From assembly GCA_905371865.1 (NCBI GenBank), contig CAJPNA010000033.1, forward strand, positions 1-10,560: a stretch of DNA of 10,560 bases. The letters are read 5' to 3'. Origin of the DNA: an uncultured Carnobacterium sp. GTDB taxonomy: Bacteria; Bacillota; Bacilli; Lactobacillales; Aerococcaceae. Of the stretch, positions 1 through 6,604 are shown in pieces. A program made the translations under genes and the position numbers. Position 1 is the stretch's first letter. Every line of letters starts with the position of its first letter. Below the pieces are notes generated by a model. The model saw only the letters and a list, made by a program, of their open reading frames with translations. It had not been told where the DNA came from and did not search any database.

Positions 1-183
1 ATCCTTATAATTGCCCTTCACGGATTGAATATTTTCCTTTCATTCCTAGGAGCATATGTTCACGGGTTGCGTCTTCAGTTCGTAGAATTTTTTGGTAAGT
101 TCTATGAAGGTGGAGGTCGTGCACTAAAACCATTCAAAACTTATGAAAAGTATATTGATATAAAACATCAAAAATCAGAATAA
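1..183 (+). CDS. ntpI: V-type ATPase subunit I (a subunit), C-terminal end only
   Basis: This is the last 60 codons of the membrane stator subunit of the V-type ATPase, ending in TAA at 181-183; the start lies before the window. The visible part begins inside the final membrane helix (ILIIALHGLNIFLSFLGAYV) and continues into the conserved cytoplasmic tail with the motifs HGLRLQFVEFFGKFYEGGGR and PFKTY, which are typical of the extreme C-terminus of bacterial and archaeal subunit I. In the complex this subunit provides the ion half-channels against which the NtpK ring turns. It lies 17 bases before ntpK, as expected in Lactobacillales ntp operons. The family member is usually 650 residues or more, so about nine tenths of the gene is missing because of the window edge, not because of mutation. 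Identification is firm from the tail motifs and the operon position. Confidence 0.93.
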   Translation: MLIIALHGLNIFLSFLGAYVHGLRLQFVEFFGKFYEGGGRALKPFKTYEKYIDIKHQKSE

Positions 184-200
184 ATGGAGGAAATAAAATT

Positions 201-683
201 ATGACAAACTGGTTAACATTTTTCGCTGAAAATGGTGGAGGGCAAATCTTTGCTGCTCTAGGGATGGCAATTGCCATTATCTTCTCAGGGATTGGATCAT
301 CAAAAGGGGTAGGGATTGCCGGTGAAGCAGCTGCTGCCTTAATTAAAGAACAACCTGAAAAATTCGTTCAAGCATTAATCTTACAACTATTACCTGGTAC
401 ACAAGGGATCTACGGATTCATCGTTGCCTTCTTCATCATGATTAACATGTCAGCTTCAATGACTTTAGCAGCTGGTTTATACTTATTCATGGCAGCTTTA
501 CCAATCGCATTCACTGGTTTATTCTCAGGGATTGCCCAAGGTAAAGTAGCAGCAGCAGGTGTACAAATCTTAGCGAAAAAACCTGAAGAATCTACTAAAG
601 GGATTATCTTTGCCGCAATGGTTGAAACTTACGCAATCTTAGGATTACTTGCTTCTATCTTAATTATCATTAATAAAGGTTAA
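201..683 (+). CDS. ntpK: V-type ATPase subunit K (c-ring proteolipid)
   Basis: The 160-residue proteolipid forms the membrane rotor ring of the V-type ATPase. Four hydrophobic helices can be seen (about residues 15-33, 56-82, 89-112 and 134-158), arranged as two fused hairpins; the E. hirae homologue is 156 residues. The halves are visibly related: FSGIGSSKGVGIAGEAAAAL in the first matches LFSGIAQGKVAAAGVQILAK in the second. Only the second half keeps the ion-binding carboxylate, E142 in AAMVETYAILG; the aligned place in the first half is G66 in LPGTQG. T67, Q68, Q113 and E142 correspond to the sodium ligands known in E. hirae NtpK, so sodium coupling is inferred rather than proton coupling. 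The ATG at 201 follows GGAGG at 186-190. The gene sits 14 bases before ntpE. Confidence 0.97.
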   Translation: MTNWLTFFAENGGGQIFAALGMAIAIIFSGIGSSKGVGIAGEAAAALIKEQPEKFVQALILQLLPGTQGIYGFIVAFFIMINMSASMTLAAGLYLFMAALPIAFTGLFSGIAQGKVAAAGVQILAKKPEESTKGIIFAAMVETYAILGLLASILIIINKG

Positions 684-684
684 G

Positions 685-690
685 AGGAGG
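685..690 (+). promoter_or_regulatory. Ribosome-binding site that fixes the TTG start of ntpE
   Basis: AGGAGG lies seven bases before the TTG at 698. The next in-frame ATG comes more than 30 codons later, with no comparable site before it, so the non-ATG start is well supported. Confidence 0.85.
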
Positions 691-697
691 GGTATTC

Positions 698-1282
698 TTG
701 AAAGATTTAGAGCAACTAAAACAACTTATTCTAGCGGATTTAGAAAAAGAATCAAAGCAGCGAATTGAGGTTGCTACTAAAGAACAAGAAGAACGCATCA
801 ATCAAATGAATGCACAATATTCGCAACAAGAAATGGCGAAGAAAACGGCATTAAAACAAGAAGCAAAATCACAATACGAAAAAGAGCAACAGACTATTTT
901 GAACGCAAGTAAAAAAGAAGTCTTGCGCGTAAAACGTGAACTTCTTGAGAGTGTATTTGAGGACGTTCTACAAGTAATGTCAACCTGGAGTGGGGAAACA
1001 TTACGTCTCTTTATCGAGTCAGCTATTCGCAAATTACCAAAACAACAACAAACAACTCTTACTTTTGGAGAGGTAACCGTTTCTCGTTTGAGCGAGGAAG
1101 ATAAACTTGCGTTAACTTCGCAATTTGATTTCGTTAATATTGACGAAGTAGCTCTTCCAAAGAAAGCAGGATTTGTGTTGAAACAAGAAGGTATCGAATA
1201 TAACTATTTATTCGAAGCATTAATTGAAGATTTAAAAGAAGAATATTCACCTATCTTAGCTAGAAAAGCATTCATTGGGTAA
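698..1282 (+). CDS. ntpE: V-type ATPase subunit E (peripheral stalk)
   Basis: The 194-residue protein is the E subunit of the peripheral stalk that holds the A3B3 head still against the rotor. The first 90 or so residues are highly charged and rich in Lys, Glu and Gln with almost no Pro or Gly, as expected for the long N-terminal helix that pairs with the other stalk subunit. The rest forms a globular domain ending in LFEALIEDLKEEYSPILARKAF, a pattern typical of the family C-terminus that contacts the head. The start is TTG at 698, chosen because a consensus AGGAGG lies at the right distance. It fits between ntpK (gap 14) and ntpC (gap 11). The gene for its helical stalk partner (called NtpF in E. 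hirae) is not in the window; in E. hirae it lies before ntpI. Confidence 0.93.
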   Translation: MKDLEQLKQLILADLEKESKQRIEVATKEQEERINQMNAQYSQQEMAKKTALKQEAKSQYEKEQQTILNASKKEVLRVKRELLESVFEDVLQVMSTWSGETLRLFIESAIRKLPKQQQTTLTFGEVTVSRLSEEDKLALTSQFDFVNIDEVALPKKAGFVLKQEGIEYNYLFEALIEDLKEEYSPILARKAFIG

Positions 1283-1293
1283 GGAGGGATGGA

Positions 1294-2295
1294 ATGAATG
1301 ATTTAGCCTATTCAGGAGTGAATACGACCGTTCGTATTCTTGAACAGCAATTACTGTCCAAGGAACAATTGAATGGGATTCTCGTATCTAAATCCTTACA
1401 ACAAGCATTAGAAGCCTTGCAAAAGACAAGTTATGAGGTAGATGTACAAGAAGTTCTCAAATCAAGACAGTTCGATCCAGTCTTAGATGCCCATTTGAAG
1501 CGCAACTATGATGAGGTATTAGAACTCATTCCAGATGCATCACTCCTTGATGTATTCTCGATTCGTTACACTTACCATAATTTAAAAGTTCTTCTGAAAT
1601 CGAAATTCTCTGGAAAAGACTTAAAGCATTTATGTGTTCCGTTAGGACGTTATTCCCTCGATACATTAAATCAATTAGTCGAAACTCAAGATTCACTTGA
1701 TGTACCAGACATTATGATTGAAGGTGTTCGTGAAGCGTATGCTGATTTTGAAAACTTTGGTCGCCTCGAAGCGGCGGATGTATTTATGGATCGCTACTAT
1801 TTTAAACATCTTCGACTCATCGACCGTACGATGAATCAAGAGGTCATCCATCAAATCGTGAACATTATGATTGATTTGGAAAATATCACCATCTTAATCC
1901 GTGCCGCGAAGCAAAAACAATCGCGCTCCTTCTTAATTGGGGTGTTGTCAAGCGAAGGAACAGTTGATAAGACATTATTAATCGACGAAGTGCTTGAAAA
2001 GGGCACAGAGGCTCTTATTGACCTTTATCGTCATGTTCCATACTATGACAAGATTGTGGCGATTTTAGAACAGGAAGAACATCCAGTCTTTGCATTGGAA
2101 TTATTAAAAGAAGAATTGATTTATCACATTCTAGAAGAAGCGACTTTTGAACCATTTGGACCGCTGCCTTGTCTTGCGTATATTCATGCGTTAGAGATGG
2201 AAGTAAAAAACCTTCGTCTATTACTGGTTGGTGTGGACAATGAGTTTACTGAAGAACAATTAAGAGAAAGGATGCGACCAGTTTATGTCTCATAA
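1294..2295 (+). CDS. ntpC: V-type ATPase subunit C (d-type collar)
   Basis: The 333-residue protein is the AC39/d-type subunit C, a mostly helical funnel that sits on the NtpK ring and takes up the lower end of the central shaft. The translation is rich in helix-forming residues and has no membrane segment. The family pattern is clear: an early NTTVRILEQQLL, a central YYFKHLRLIDRTMN followed by IVNIMIDLENITILIRAAKQ, and a C-terminal ALEMEVKNLRLLLVGV close to the end. The ATG at 1294 is preceded by AAGGAGGG at 1281-1288, which overlaps the end of ntpE. The gene overlaps ntpG by 11 bases, which suggests coupled translation of two rotor parts that touch each other in the complex. Length and operon place match the family. 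Confidence 0.95.
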   Translation: MNDLAYSGVNTTVRILEQQLLSKEQLNGILVSKSLQQALEALQKTSYEVDVQEVLKSRQFDPVLDAHLKRNYDEVLELIPDASLLDVFSIRYTYHNLKVLLKSKFSGKDLKHLCVPLGRYSLDTLNQLVETQDSLDVPDIMIEGVREAYADFENFGRLEAADVFMDRYYFKHLRLIDRTMNQEVIHQIVNIMIDLENITILIRAAKQKQSRSFLIGVLSSEGTVDKTLLIDEVLEKGTEALIDLYRHVPYYDKIVAILEQEEHPVFALELLKEELIYHILEEATFEPFGPLPCLAYIHALEMEVKNLRLLLVGVDNEFTEEQLRERMRPVYVS

Positions 2296-2596
2296 AATTG
2301 CCGTAGTGGGCGACAAAGATTCCATCCTTCCTTTTAAAATTTTAGGGTTTGACGTGTATCCTTGCCATGAAGCGCAAAGTGCACGAAAGACGATTGATGA
2401 ACTTGCTGGACAGAAATTTGGGATTATTTATGTAACGGAAGCTATTGCTAGTCAAATTCCGGAAACGATTCGTCGTTATGATGCAGAAATTTCGCCAACC
2501 ATCATCCTCATTCCAAACCATAAAGGATCTTTAGGAATTGGAAAATCAAGAATTCAAGAAAATGTTGAAAAAGCGGTTGGACAAAACATCTTATAA
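2285..2596 (+). CDS. ntpG: V-type ATPase subunit F (NtpG of E. hirae, central shaft)
   Basis: The 103-residue protein is the small shaft subunit that binds subunit D. E. hirae nomenclature calls it NtpG, while many annotations call it subunit F (ntpF or atpF). The start KIAVVGDKDSILPFKILGFD and the middle FGIIYVTEAIA suggest a small alternating beta/alpha fold, and the end VEKAVGQNIL is typical of the family. GSLGIGKS at residues 81-88 fits the loose Walker A pattern, but it lies in the family's conserved GSLGIG loop and is not taken as an ATP site. The ATG at 2285 lies inside the end of ntpC; only a weak AAAGGA (2267-2272) precedes it, so its expression probably depends on translational coupling. 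A 33-base gap follows, before ntpA. Confidence 0.94.
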   Translation: MSHKIAVVGDKDSILPFKILGFDVYPCHEAQSARKTIDELAGQKFGIIYVTEAIASQIPETIRRYDAEISPTIILIPNHKGSLGIGKSRIQENVEKAVGQNIL

Positions 2597-2614
2597 CCAA
2601 CCAATCACTAAACT

Positions 2615-2623
2615 AAGGGAGGT
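2615..2623 (+). promoter_or_regulatory. Ribosome-binding site that fixes the GTG start of ntpA
   Basis: AAGGGAGGT lies six bases before the GTG at 2630. It stands in the largest gap of the operon (2597-2629), in which I see no promoter or terminator. Confidence 0.8.
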
Positions 2624-2629
2624 ACCTCA

Positions 2630-4411
2630 GTGAAGATCGGAAGAATCGTAAAAGTATCAGGTCCTCTTGTGACTGCTGAAGGAATGGAAGATGCGAATAT
2701 TCAAGATATTTGTCGTGTGGGTCATCTAGGCCTTATCGGTGAAATCATCGAAATGCGTAAAGATATCGCATCCATTCAAGTATATGAAGAAACTTCAGGA
2801 ATTGGACCAGGAGAACCCGTCGAAACAACAGGGGAAGCATTATCTGTTGAATTGGCGCCAGGGATTGTATCTCAAATGTTTGATGGGATTCAACGTCCCC
2901 TCAATAAATTTAAAGAAGTATCACAAAGTGACTTCTTAGTCCGCGGAACAAACGTGGATTCTCTTGACCGTGAAAAAGTGTGGGAATTCGTTCCTACACT
3001 AGCAGTGGGTCAAGAAGTAGAAGCCGGAGACATTATTGGTTATGTACAAGAAACTAAAGTTGTACAACATAAAATCATGGTGCCTTTTGGCGTTAAAGGT
3101 AAATTAACGAAAGTGGAAGCTGGAAACTTCAAAATTGAAGATACAGTGTACCAAATTGAAACAGAATCAGGCGTACGTGATTTCAACTTAATCCAACGTT
3201 GGCCGGTACGTCGTGGTCGTCCATATAAAGTAAAGAAAAACACTGAAGTTCCAATGTTAACAGGACAACGTGTTATCGATACTTTCTTCCCGGTAACAAA
3301 AGGGGGAGCAGCAGCTGTACCAGGACCATTCGGAGCTGGTAAAACAGTGGTGCAACACCAAATCGCGAAATGGGCTGACGTGGATATCGTAGTATACGTA
3401 GGTTGTGGTGAACGTGGAAACGAAATGACAGACGTATTGAACGAATTCCCTGAATTGATTGACCCAACAACTGGCGAATCCATCATGGAACGTACAATCT
3501 TAATCGCCAACACTTCTAACATGCCGGTAGCGGCTCGTGAAGCGTCAATTTATACAGGTATTACTATTGCGGAATACTTCCGTGATATGGGATATAACGT
3601 AGCTATTATGGCAGACTCAACCTCACGTTGGGCAGAAGCACTTCGTGAAATGTCTGGACGTCTAGAAGAAATGCCAGGGGACGAAGGGTACCCAGCCTAC
3701 TTAGGAAGCCGTATCGCAGAATACTACGAACGTGCAGGACGTGTTGAAACACTAGGAAGCGAAGGTCGTGAAGGTACCATTACAGCAATCGGTGCCGTAT
3801 CACCTCCAGGGGGAGATACATCAGAACCAGTGACACAAAATACATTACGTGTAGCGAAAGTATTCTGGGGATTAGATGCAACATTGGCGCAAAAACGTCA
3901 CTTCCCATCTATGAACTGGTTAACTTCTTACTCATTGTATGACCCAGAAGTTGGTAAATATATGGATGAGAATGTGCATTCAAACTGGTCTGAATTTGTT
4001 CAACATGCCATGAACACATTACAAGAAGAAGCAAGCTTAGAAGAAATCGTTCGTTTAGTTGGTCTTGAATCATTATCTGAACGTGACCGTCTAACAATGA
4101 TGACGGCTAAAATGCTTCGTGAAGACTTCTTGCAACAAAATGCGTTTGACGATGTCGATACATTCTCATCTCGTGAGAAACAATATCGCATGTTAGAGCT
4201 CATCTTGACATTTGAAAAAGAAGCGCGCCGTGCGATGAAACTTGGTTCATACTATGCTGAAATCATAGACGGAACAGAAGATGTGCGTGACCGTATTGCT
4301 CGTTCTAAATATATTCCGGAAGCTGAGATTGCACGTTTTGAAGAAATTAAAGCTCAAATTAAATCAGATATCGAAAAAACAATTCAACATGGAGGGATGA
4401 CACATGCTTAA
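2630..4411 (+). CDS. ntpA: V-type ATPase catalytic subunit A
   Basis: The 593-residue catalytic subunit hydrolyses ATP in the A3B3 head to drive ion pumping. An N-terminal beta-barrel (about 1-70) is followed by the insertion typical of A subunits (about 110-190), the nucleotide-binding domain and a helical C-terminal domain. The P-loop is GPFGAGKT at 232-239, with K238 and T239 present. The catalytic glutamate is E261, followed by R262, in GCGERGNE. The Walker B aspartate is D329 in VAIMADSTSRW. These positions and the total length match E. hirae NtpA as I know it. The start is GTG at 2630. The end overlaps ntpB by eight bases, so the two head subunits, needed in equal number, are probably translated together. 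No missing key residue or frameshift is seen. Confidence 0.98.
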   Translation: MKIGRIVKVSGPLVTAEGMEDANIQDICRVGHLGLIGEIIEMRKDIASIQVYEETSGIGPGEPVETTGEALSVELAPGIVSQMFDGIQRPLNKFKEVSQSDFLVRGTNVDSLDREKVWEFVPTLAVGQEVEAGDIIGYVQETKVVQHKIMVPFGVKGKLTKVEAGNFKIEDTVYQIETESGVRDFNLIQRWPVRRGRPYKVKKNTEVPMLTGQRVIDTFFPVTKGGAAAVPGPFGAGKTVVQHQIAKWADVDIVVYVGCGERGNEMTDVLNEFPELIDPTTGESIMERTILIANTSNMPVAAREASIYTGITIAEYFRDMGYNVAIMADSTSRWAEALREMSGRLEEMPGDEGYPAYLGSRIAEYYERAGRVETLGSEGREGTITAIGAVSPPGGDTSEPVTQNTLRVAKVFWGLDATLAQKRHFPSMNWLTSYSLYDPEVGKYMDENVHSNWSEFVQHAMNTLQEEASLEEIVRLVGLESLSERDRLTMMTAKMLREDFLQQNAFDDVDTFSSREKQYRMLELILTFEKEARRAMKLGSYYAEIIDGTEDVRDRIARSKYIPEAEIARFEEIKAQIKSDIEKTIQHGGMTHA

Positions 4412-5780
4412 AGAGTATCGTACGATTAGTGAAGTTGTTGGCCCTTTAATGATGGTTGAACAAGTCGAAGGCGTTAAATATGATGAGTTGGTTGAAATCC
4501 AATTACAAAATGGTGAATTACGTCATGGACAAGTACTAGAAGTAAACGAAGATAAAGCAATGGTTCAGATTTTCGAAGGACCAAGCGGAATCAACATTCG
4601 TGATACAAAAGTACGTTTTCGTGGTAAACCATTATCATTAAACGTATCTGAAGACATGATTGGTCGTATTTTCGATGGGATGGGGAACGTCATGGATGAT
4701 GGCCCAGAAATCCTTCCAGAAGCGACTTTAGACGTAAACGGACAAGCGATTAACCCAGTTTCTCGTGACTATCCGGATGAATTTATCCAAACAGGAATTT
4801 CTGCGATTGACCACTTGAACACTCTTGTTCGTGGACAAAAATTACCAGTATTCTCTGGTTCAGGGCTTCCACACAAAGAGTTAGCAGCCCAAATCGCACG
4901 TCAAGCGACTGTATTAAATAGCGACGAAAAATTCGCGGTAGTATTTGCTGCAATGGGGATTACCTTCGACGAAGCGGAATACTTTATGGAAGACTTCCGT
5001 AAGACTGGGGCGATTGATCGTTCAGTCATGTTCCTAAACTTAGCGAGCGACCCAGCGATTGAACGTATTGCGACTCCAAAAATCGCATTAACAACAGCGG
5101 AGTACTTAGCGTTTGAAAAGGGAATGCACGTACTGGTTATCATGACAGACATGACCAACTACTGTGAAGCGCTTCGTGAAATTTCAGCGGCTCGTCGTGA
5201 AGTTCCAGGACGTCGTGGATACCCAGGTTACTTATATACAAACCTTTCTACAATTTACGAGCGTGCAGGACGTATCGTCGGTAAGCCAGGATCTGTAACT
5301 CAAATTCCAATTCTTTCAATGCCTGAAGATGATATTACTCACCCAATCCCTGACTTAACGGGATATATTACAGAAGGACAAATTATTTTGGACCGTTCTC
5401 TTGATAAACAAGGGATTCAACCTCCAATTAACGTATTACCTTCGTTATCTCGTCTAAAAGATAAAGGTTCAGGTGAAGGAAAAACTCGTAAGGACCACGC
5501 GCCAACGATGAACCAGTTATTCGCGGCTTATGCAACTGGTAAACAAGCTAAAGAACTTGCCGTTGTATTAGGGGAATCTGCATTATCGAAAACAGATAAG
5601 AAATATGTAGAATTCACTGAACGTTTCGAACGTGAATATGTTGGACAAGGCTTCTACAAGAACCGTTCTATTCAAGAAACACTTGATTTAGGATGGGAAT
5701 TACTATCCATCTTACCGCGTACGGAATTAAAACGTATCAAGGACGAGTTATTAGATGAATTTCTTCCGGAAGGGGAGTGA
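4404..5780 (+). CDS. ntpB: V-type ATPase subunit B (non-catalytic head)
   Basis: The 458-residue subunit alternates with NtpA in the head ring and completes its ATP sites. It has the F/V/A-type ATPase fold but lacks a working P-loop: the equivalent stretch is FSGSGLPHKELA from residue 150, with no GKT. The arginine finger that reaches into the NtpA site is R350 in PSLSRL, the same number as in E. hirae NtpB. The family signature PPINVLPSLS covers 340-349, and VLVIMTDMTNYCEALRE covers the Walker B-like region (D249). The ATG at 4404 overlaps the end of ntpA and is preceded by GGAGGG at about 4391-4396. The TGA stop at 5778-5780 lies just before the ntpD start. Length and motifs fit an intact gene. 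Confidence 0.98.
   Translation: MLKEYRTISEVVGPLMMVEQVEGVKYDELVEIQLQNGELRHGQVLEVNEDKAMVQIFEGPSGINIRDTKVRFRGKPLSLNVSEDMIGRIFDGMGNVMDDGPEILPEATLDVNGQAINPVSRDYPDEFIQTGISAIDHLNTLVRGQKLPVFSGSGLPHKELAAQIARQATVLNSDEKFAVVFAAMGITFDEAEYFMEDFRKTGAIDRSVMFLNLASDPAIERIATPKIALTTAEYLAFEKGMHVLVIMTDMTNYCEALREISAARREVPGRRGYPGYLYTNLSTIYERAGRIVGKPGSVTQIPILSMPEDDITHPIPDLTGYITEGQIILDRSLDKQGIQPPINVLPSLSRLKDKGSGEGKTRKDHAPTMNQLFAAYATGKQAKELAVVLGESALSKTDKKYVEFTERFEREYVGQGFYKNRSIQETLDLGWELLSILPRTELKRIKDELLDEFLPEGE
5770..5776 (+). promoter_or_regulatory. Ribosome-binding site supporting a TTG start for ntpD
   Basis: AAGGGGA lies nine bases before the TTG at 5786. The same purine run abuts the GTG at 5777 and so could not serve that upstream start. 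Confidence 0.7.
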
Positions 5781-5785
5781 TTCCT

Positions 5786-6418
5786 TTGGCAAGATTGAAC
5801 GTCAAACCAACTCGTATGGAATTAACGAAATTAAAACATCGTCTCGTTGTCTCAAAACGTGGGCATAAGCTCCTAAAAGATAAACAGGATGAGTTAATGC
5901 GTCAGTTCATCGAACTAATTCGAAAAAACAATGCATTACGGGAGGATGTCGAAGGTCGTCTTGTGGAAGGGATGAAGAGCTTCGTTCTTGCAAAAGCAAC
6001 GTTGGAAGAAGCGTTTATCGAAGAACTTGTAGCGATTCCGCCACAAAGCGTATCCTTGGATCTTCAAGAAAAGAACATTATGAGTGTTTACGTTCCAGAA
6101 ATGCATTTCACTGTGAAAGATGAAACGGAGGAAAGTGACTTTAAATATGGTTACTTAAATTCAAACAGTGAAATTGATGATTCTGTGGAACAAATCTCAA
6201 ATGTGTTGAATGAACTGCTAGAATTAACAGAAATTGAAAAAACTTGTCAATTGCTAGCAGATGAAATCGAAAAAACAAGACGCCGTGTAAACGCCCTTGA
6301 ATATCGATTAATCCCACAATTAGAAGAAACGATTTACTTTATCGAAATGAAGCTGGAAGAAAACGAGAGAGCAAGCATCACTCGTATTATGAAAGTAAAA
6401 GATATGGGACAAAAATAA
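5786..6418 (+). CDS. ntpD: V-type ATPase subunit D (central shaft)
   Basis: Subunit D forms the long coiled-coil shaft that turns inside the A3B3 head and, with NtpG, passes torque to NtpC and the ring. I place the start at TTG 5786, giving 210 residues beginning (M)ARLNVKPTRMELTKLK, because family members begin M(A)RLNV and the purine-rich site at 5770-5776 is correctly spaced. A GTG at 5777 would add three residues that family members lack. The N-terminal helix (GHKLLKDKQDELMRQF) and the C-terminal helix (EIEKTRRRVNALEYRLIPQL, then KMKLEENERA) carry the conserved family patterns, separated by a globular middle. It is the last gene of the operon; the TAA at 6416-6418 is six bases before the terminator stem. 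The E. hirae genes ntpH and ntpJ do not follow here. Confidence 0.94.
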   Translation: MARLNVKPTRMELTKLKHRLVVSKRGHKLLKDKQDELMRQFIELIRKNNALREDVEGRLVEGMKSFVLAKATLEEAFIEELVAIPPQSVSLDLQEKNIMSVYVPEMHFTVKDETEESDFKYGYLNSNSEIDDSVEQISNVLNELLELTEIEKTCQLLADEIEKTRRRVNALEYRLIPQLEETIYFIEMKLEENERASITRIMKVKDMGQK

Positions 6419-6423
6419 AGGGT

Positions 6424-6458
6424 AAAGCTCTTAGCATTTCAAATGCTAAGAGCTTTTT
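6424..6458 (+). terminator. Intrinsic terminator of the ntp operon
   Basis: A perfect 14-bp inverted repeat (6424-6437 with 6443-6456, arm AAAGCTCTTAGCAT) closes a five-base loop, TTCAA, and runs into a T tract at 6454-6458. It starts six bases after the ntpD stop. In the other direction only three T residues would follow the stem, so it looks one-way. It should insulate the next gene from ATPase transcription. Confidence 0.93.
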
Positions 6459-6492
6459 ATATCTTTTTTAAAAGAAAGTTTAGAGAATATTT

Positions 6493-6532
6493 AAAAAGAG
6501 CAAAAAAGTACAAAAAAAGAGCAAAAACGTAC
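6493..6532 (+). repeat. 19-bp tandem direct repeat with a 21-bp period
   Basis: AAAAAGAGCAAAAAAGTAC at 6493-6511 recurs as AAAAAGAGCAAAAACGTAC at 6514-6532, with 18 of 19 bases identical. The 21-base step is two turns of the DNA helix, so both copies face the same side. This geometry is known for dimeric activators such as LytTR-family regulators, but I cannot assign a protein. The repeat ends eight bases before a possible -10 box. Confidence 0.6.
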
Positions 6533-6540
6533 ATGTGCCT

Positions 6541-6546
6541 TATGAT
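6541..6546 (+). promoter_or_regulatory. Possible -10 box for the GH101 gene
   Basis: TATGAT matches the -10 consensus TATAAT at five of six bases. No TTGACA-like -35 box stands 17 bases upstream; the place is occupied by the second copy of the direct repeat. If real, transcription would start near 6553 and the promoter would probably need an activator or the A-tracts. This is a weak call. Confidence 0.35.
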
Positions 6547-6568
6547 TCGAAGTGATAAAAGATGGGTA

Positions 6569-6583
6569 TGTAAACGCTTTACA
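6569..6583 (+). promoter_or_regulatory. cre-like operator (candidate CcpA site)
   Basis: TGTAAACGCTTTACA has perfect six-base arms (TGTAAA and TTTACA) around CGC. The left half and centre, TGTAAACGCTTT, fit the cre consensus of Gram-positive catabolite repression, but the right CA is displaced by one base compared with the 14-base core. It lies between the possible -10 box and the ribosome-binding site, where bound CcpA would block transcription. Glucose repression of a sugar-releasing enzyme makes biological sense but is inferred. Confidence 0.55.
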
Positions 6584-6591
6584 AAAATAAC

Positions 6592-6599
6592 AAGGAGGG
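6592..6599 (+). promoter_or_regulatory. Ribosome-binding site of the GH101 gene
   Basis: AAGGAGGG lies five bases before the ATG at 6605 and supports this start over the in-frame ATG at 6629, which lacks such a site. Confidence 0.85.
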
Positions 6600-6604
6600 T
6601 TATT

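Larger units (their letters stand above)
6459..6604 (+). other. Control region between the ntp operon and the GH101 gene
   Basis: These 146 bases carry no gene I can support. They are very A-rich on the + strand and hold, in order, a tandem direct repeat with phased A-tracts, a possible -10 box, a cre-like palindrome and the ribosome-binding site of the GH101 gene. Because a strong terminator closes the upstream operon, the promoter of the GH101 gene should lie here. Confidence 0.75.

Noticed and set aside
2525..2548. Walker A-like GSLGIGKS in the small shaft subunit
   Set aside because: The loop GSLGIG is a normal feature of V-ATPase subunit F, which does not bind ATP; the GKS match looks accidental.
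3040..3522. A 160-codon open frame on the - strand inside ntpA
   Set aside because: It lies antisense to the most conserved part of ntpA, has no ribosome-binding site I can see, and its translation resembles no protein family. It is a by-product of codon bias.
6424..6458. Bidirectional terminator
   Set aside because: The stem is symmetrical, but the - strand side has only a short T stretch after it, and no convergent gene lies downstream.
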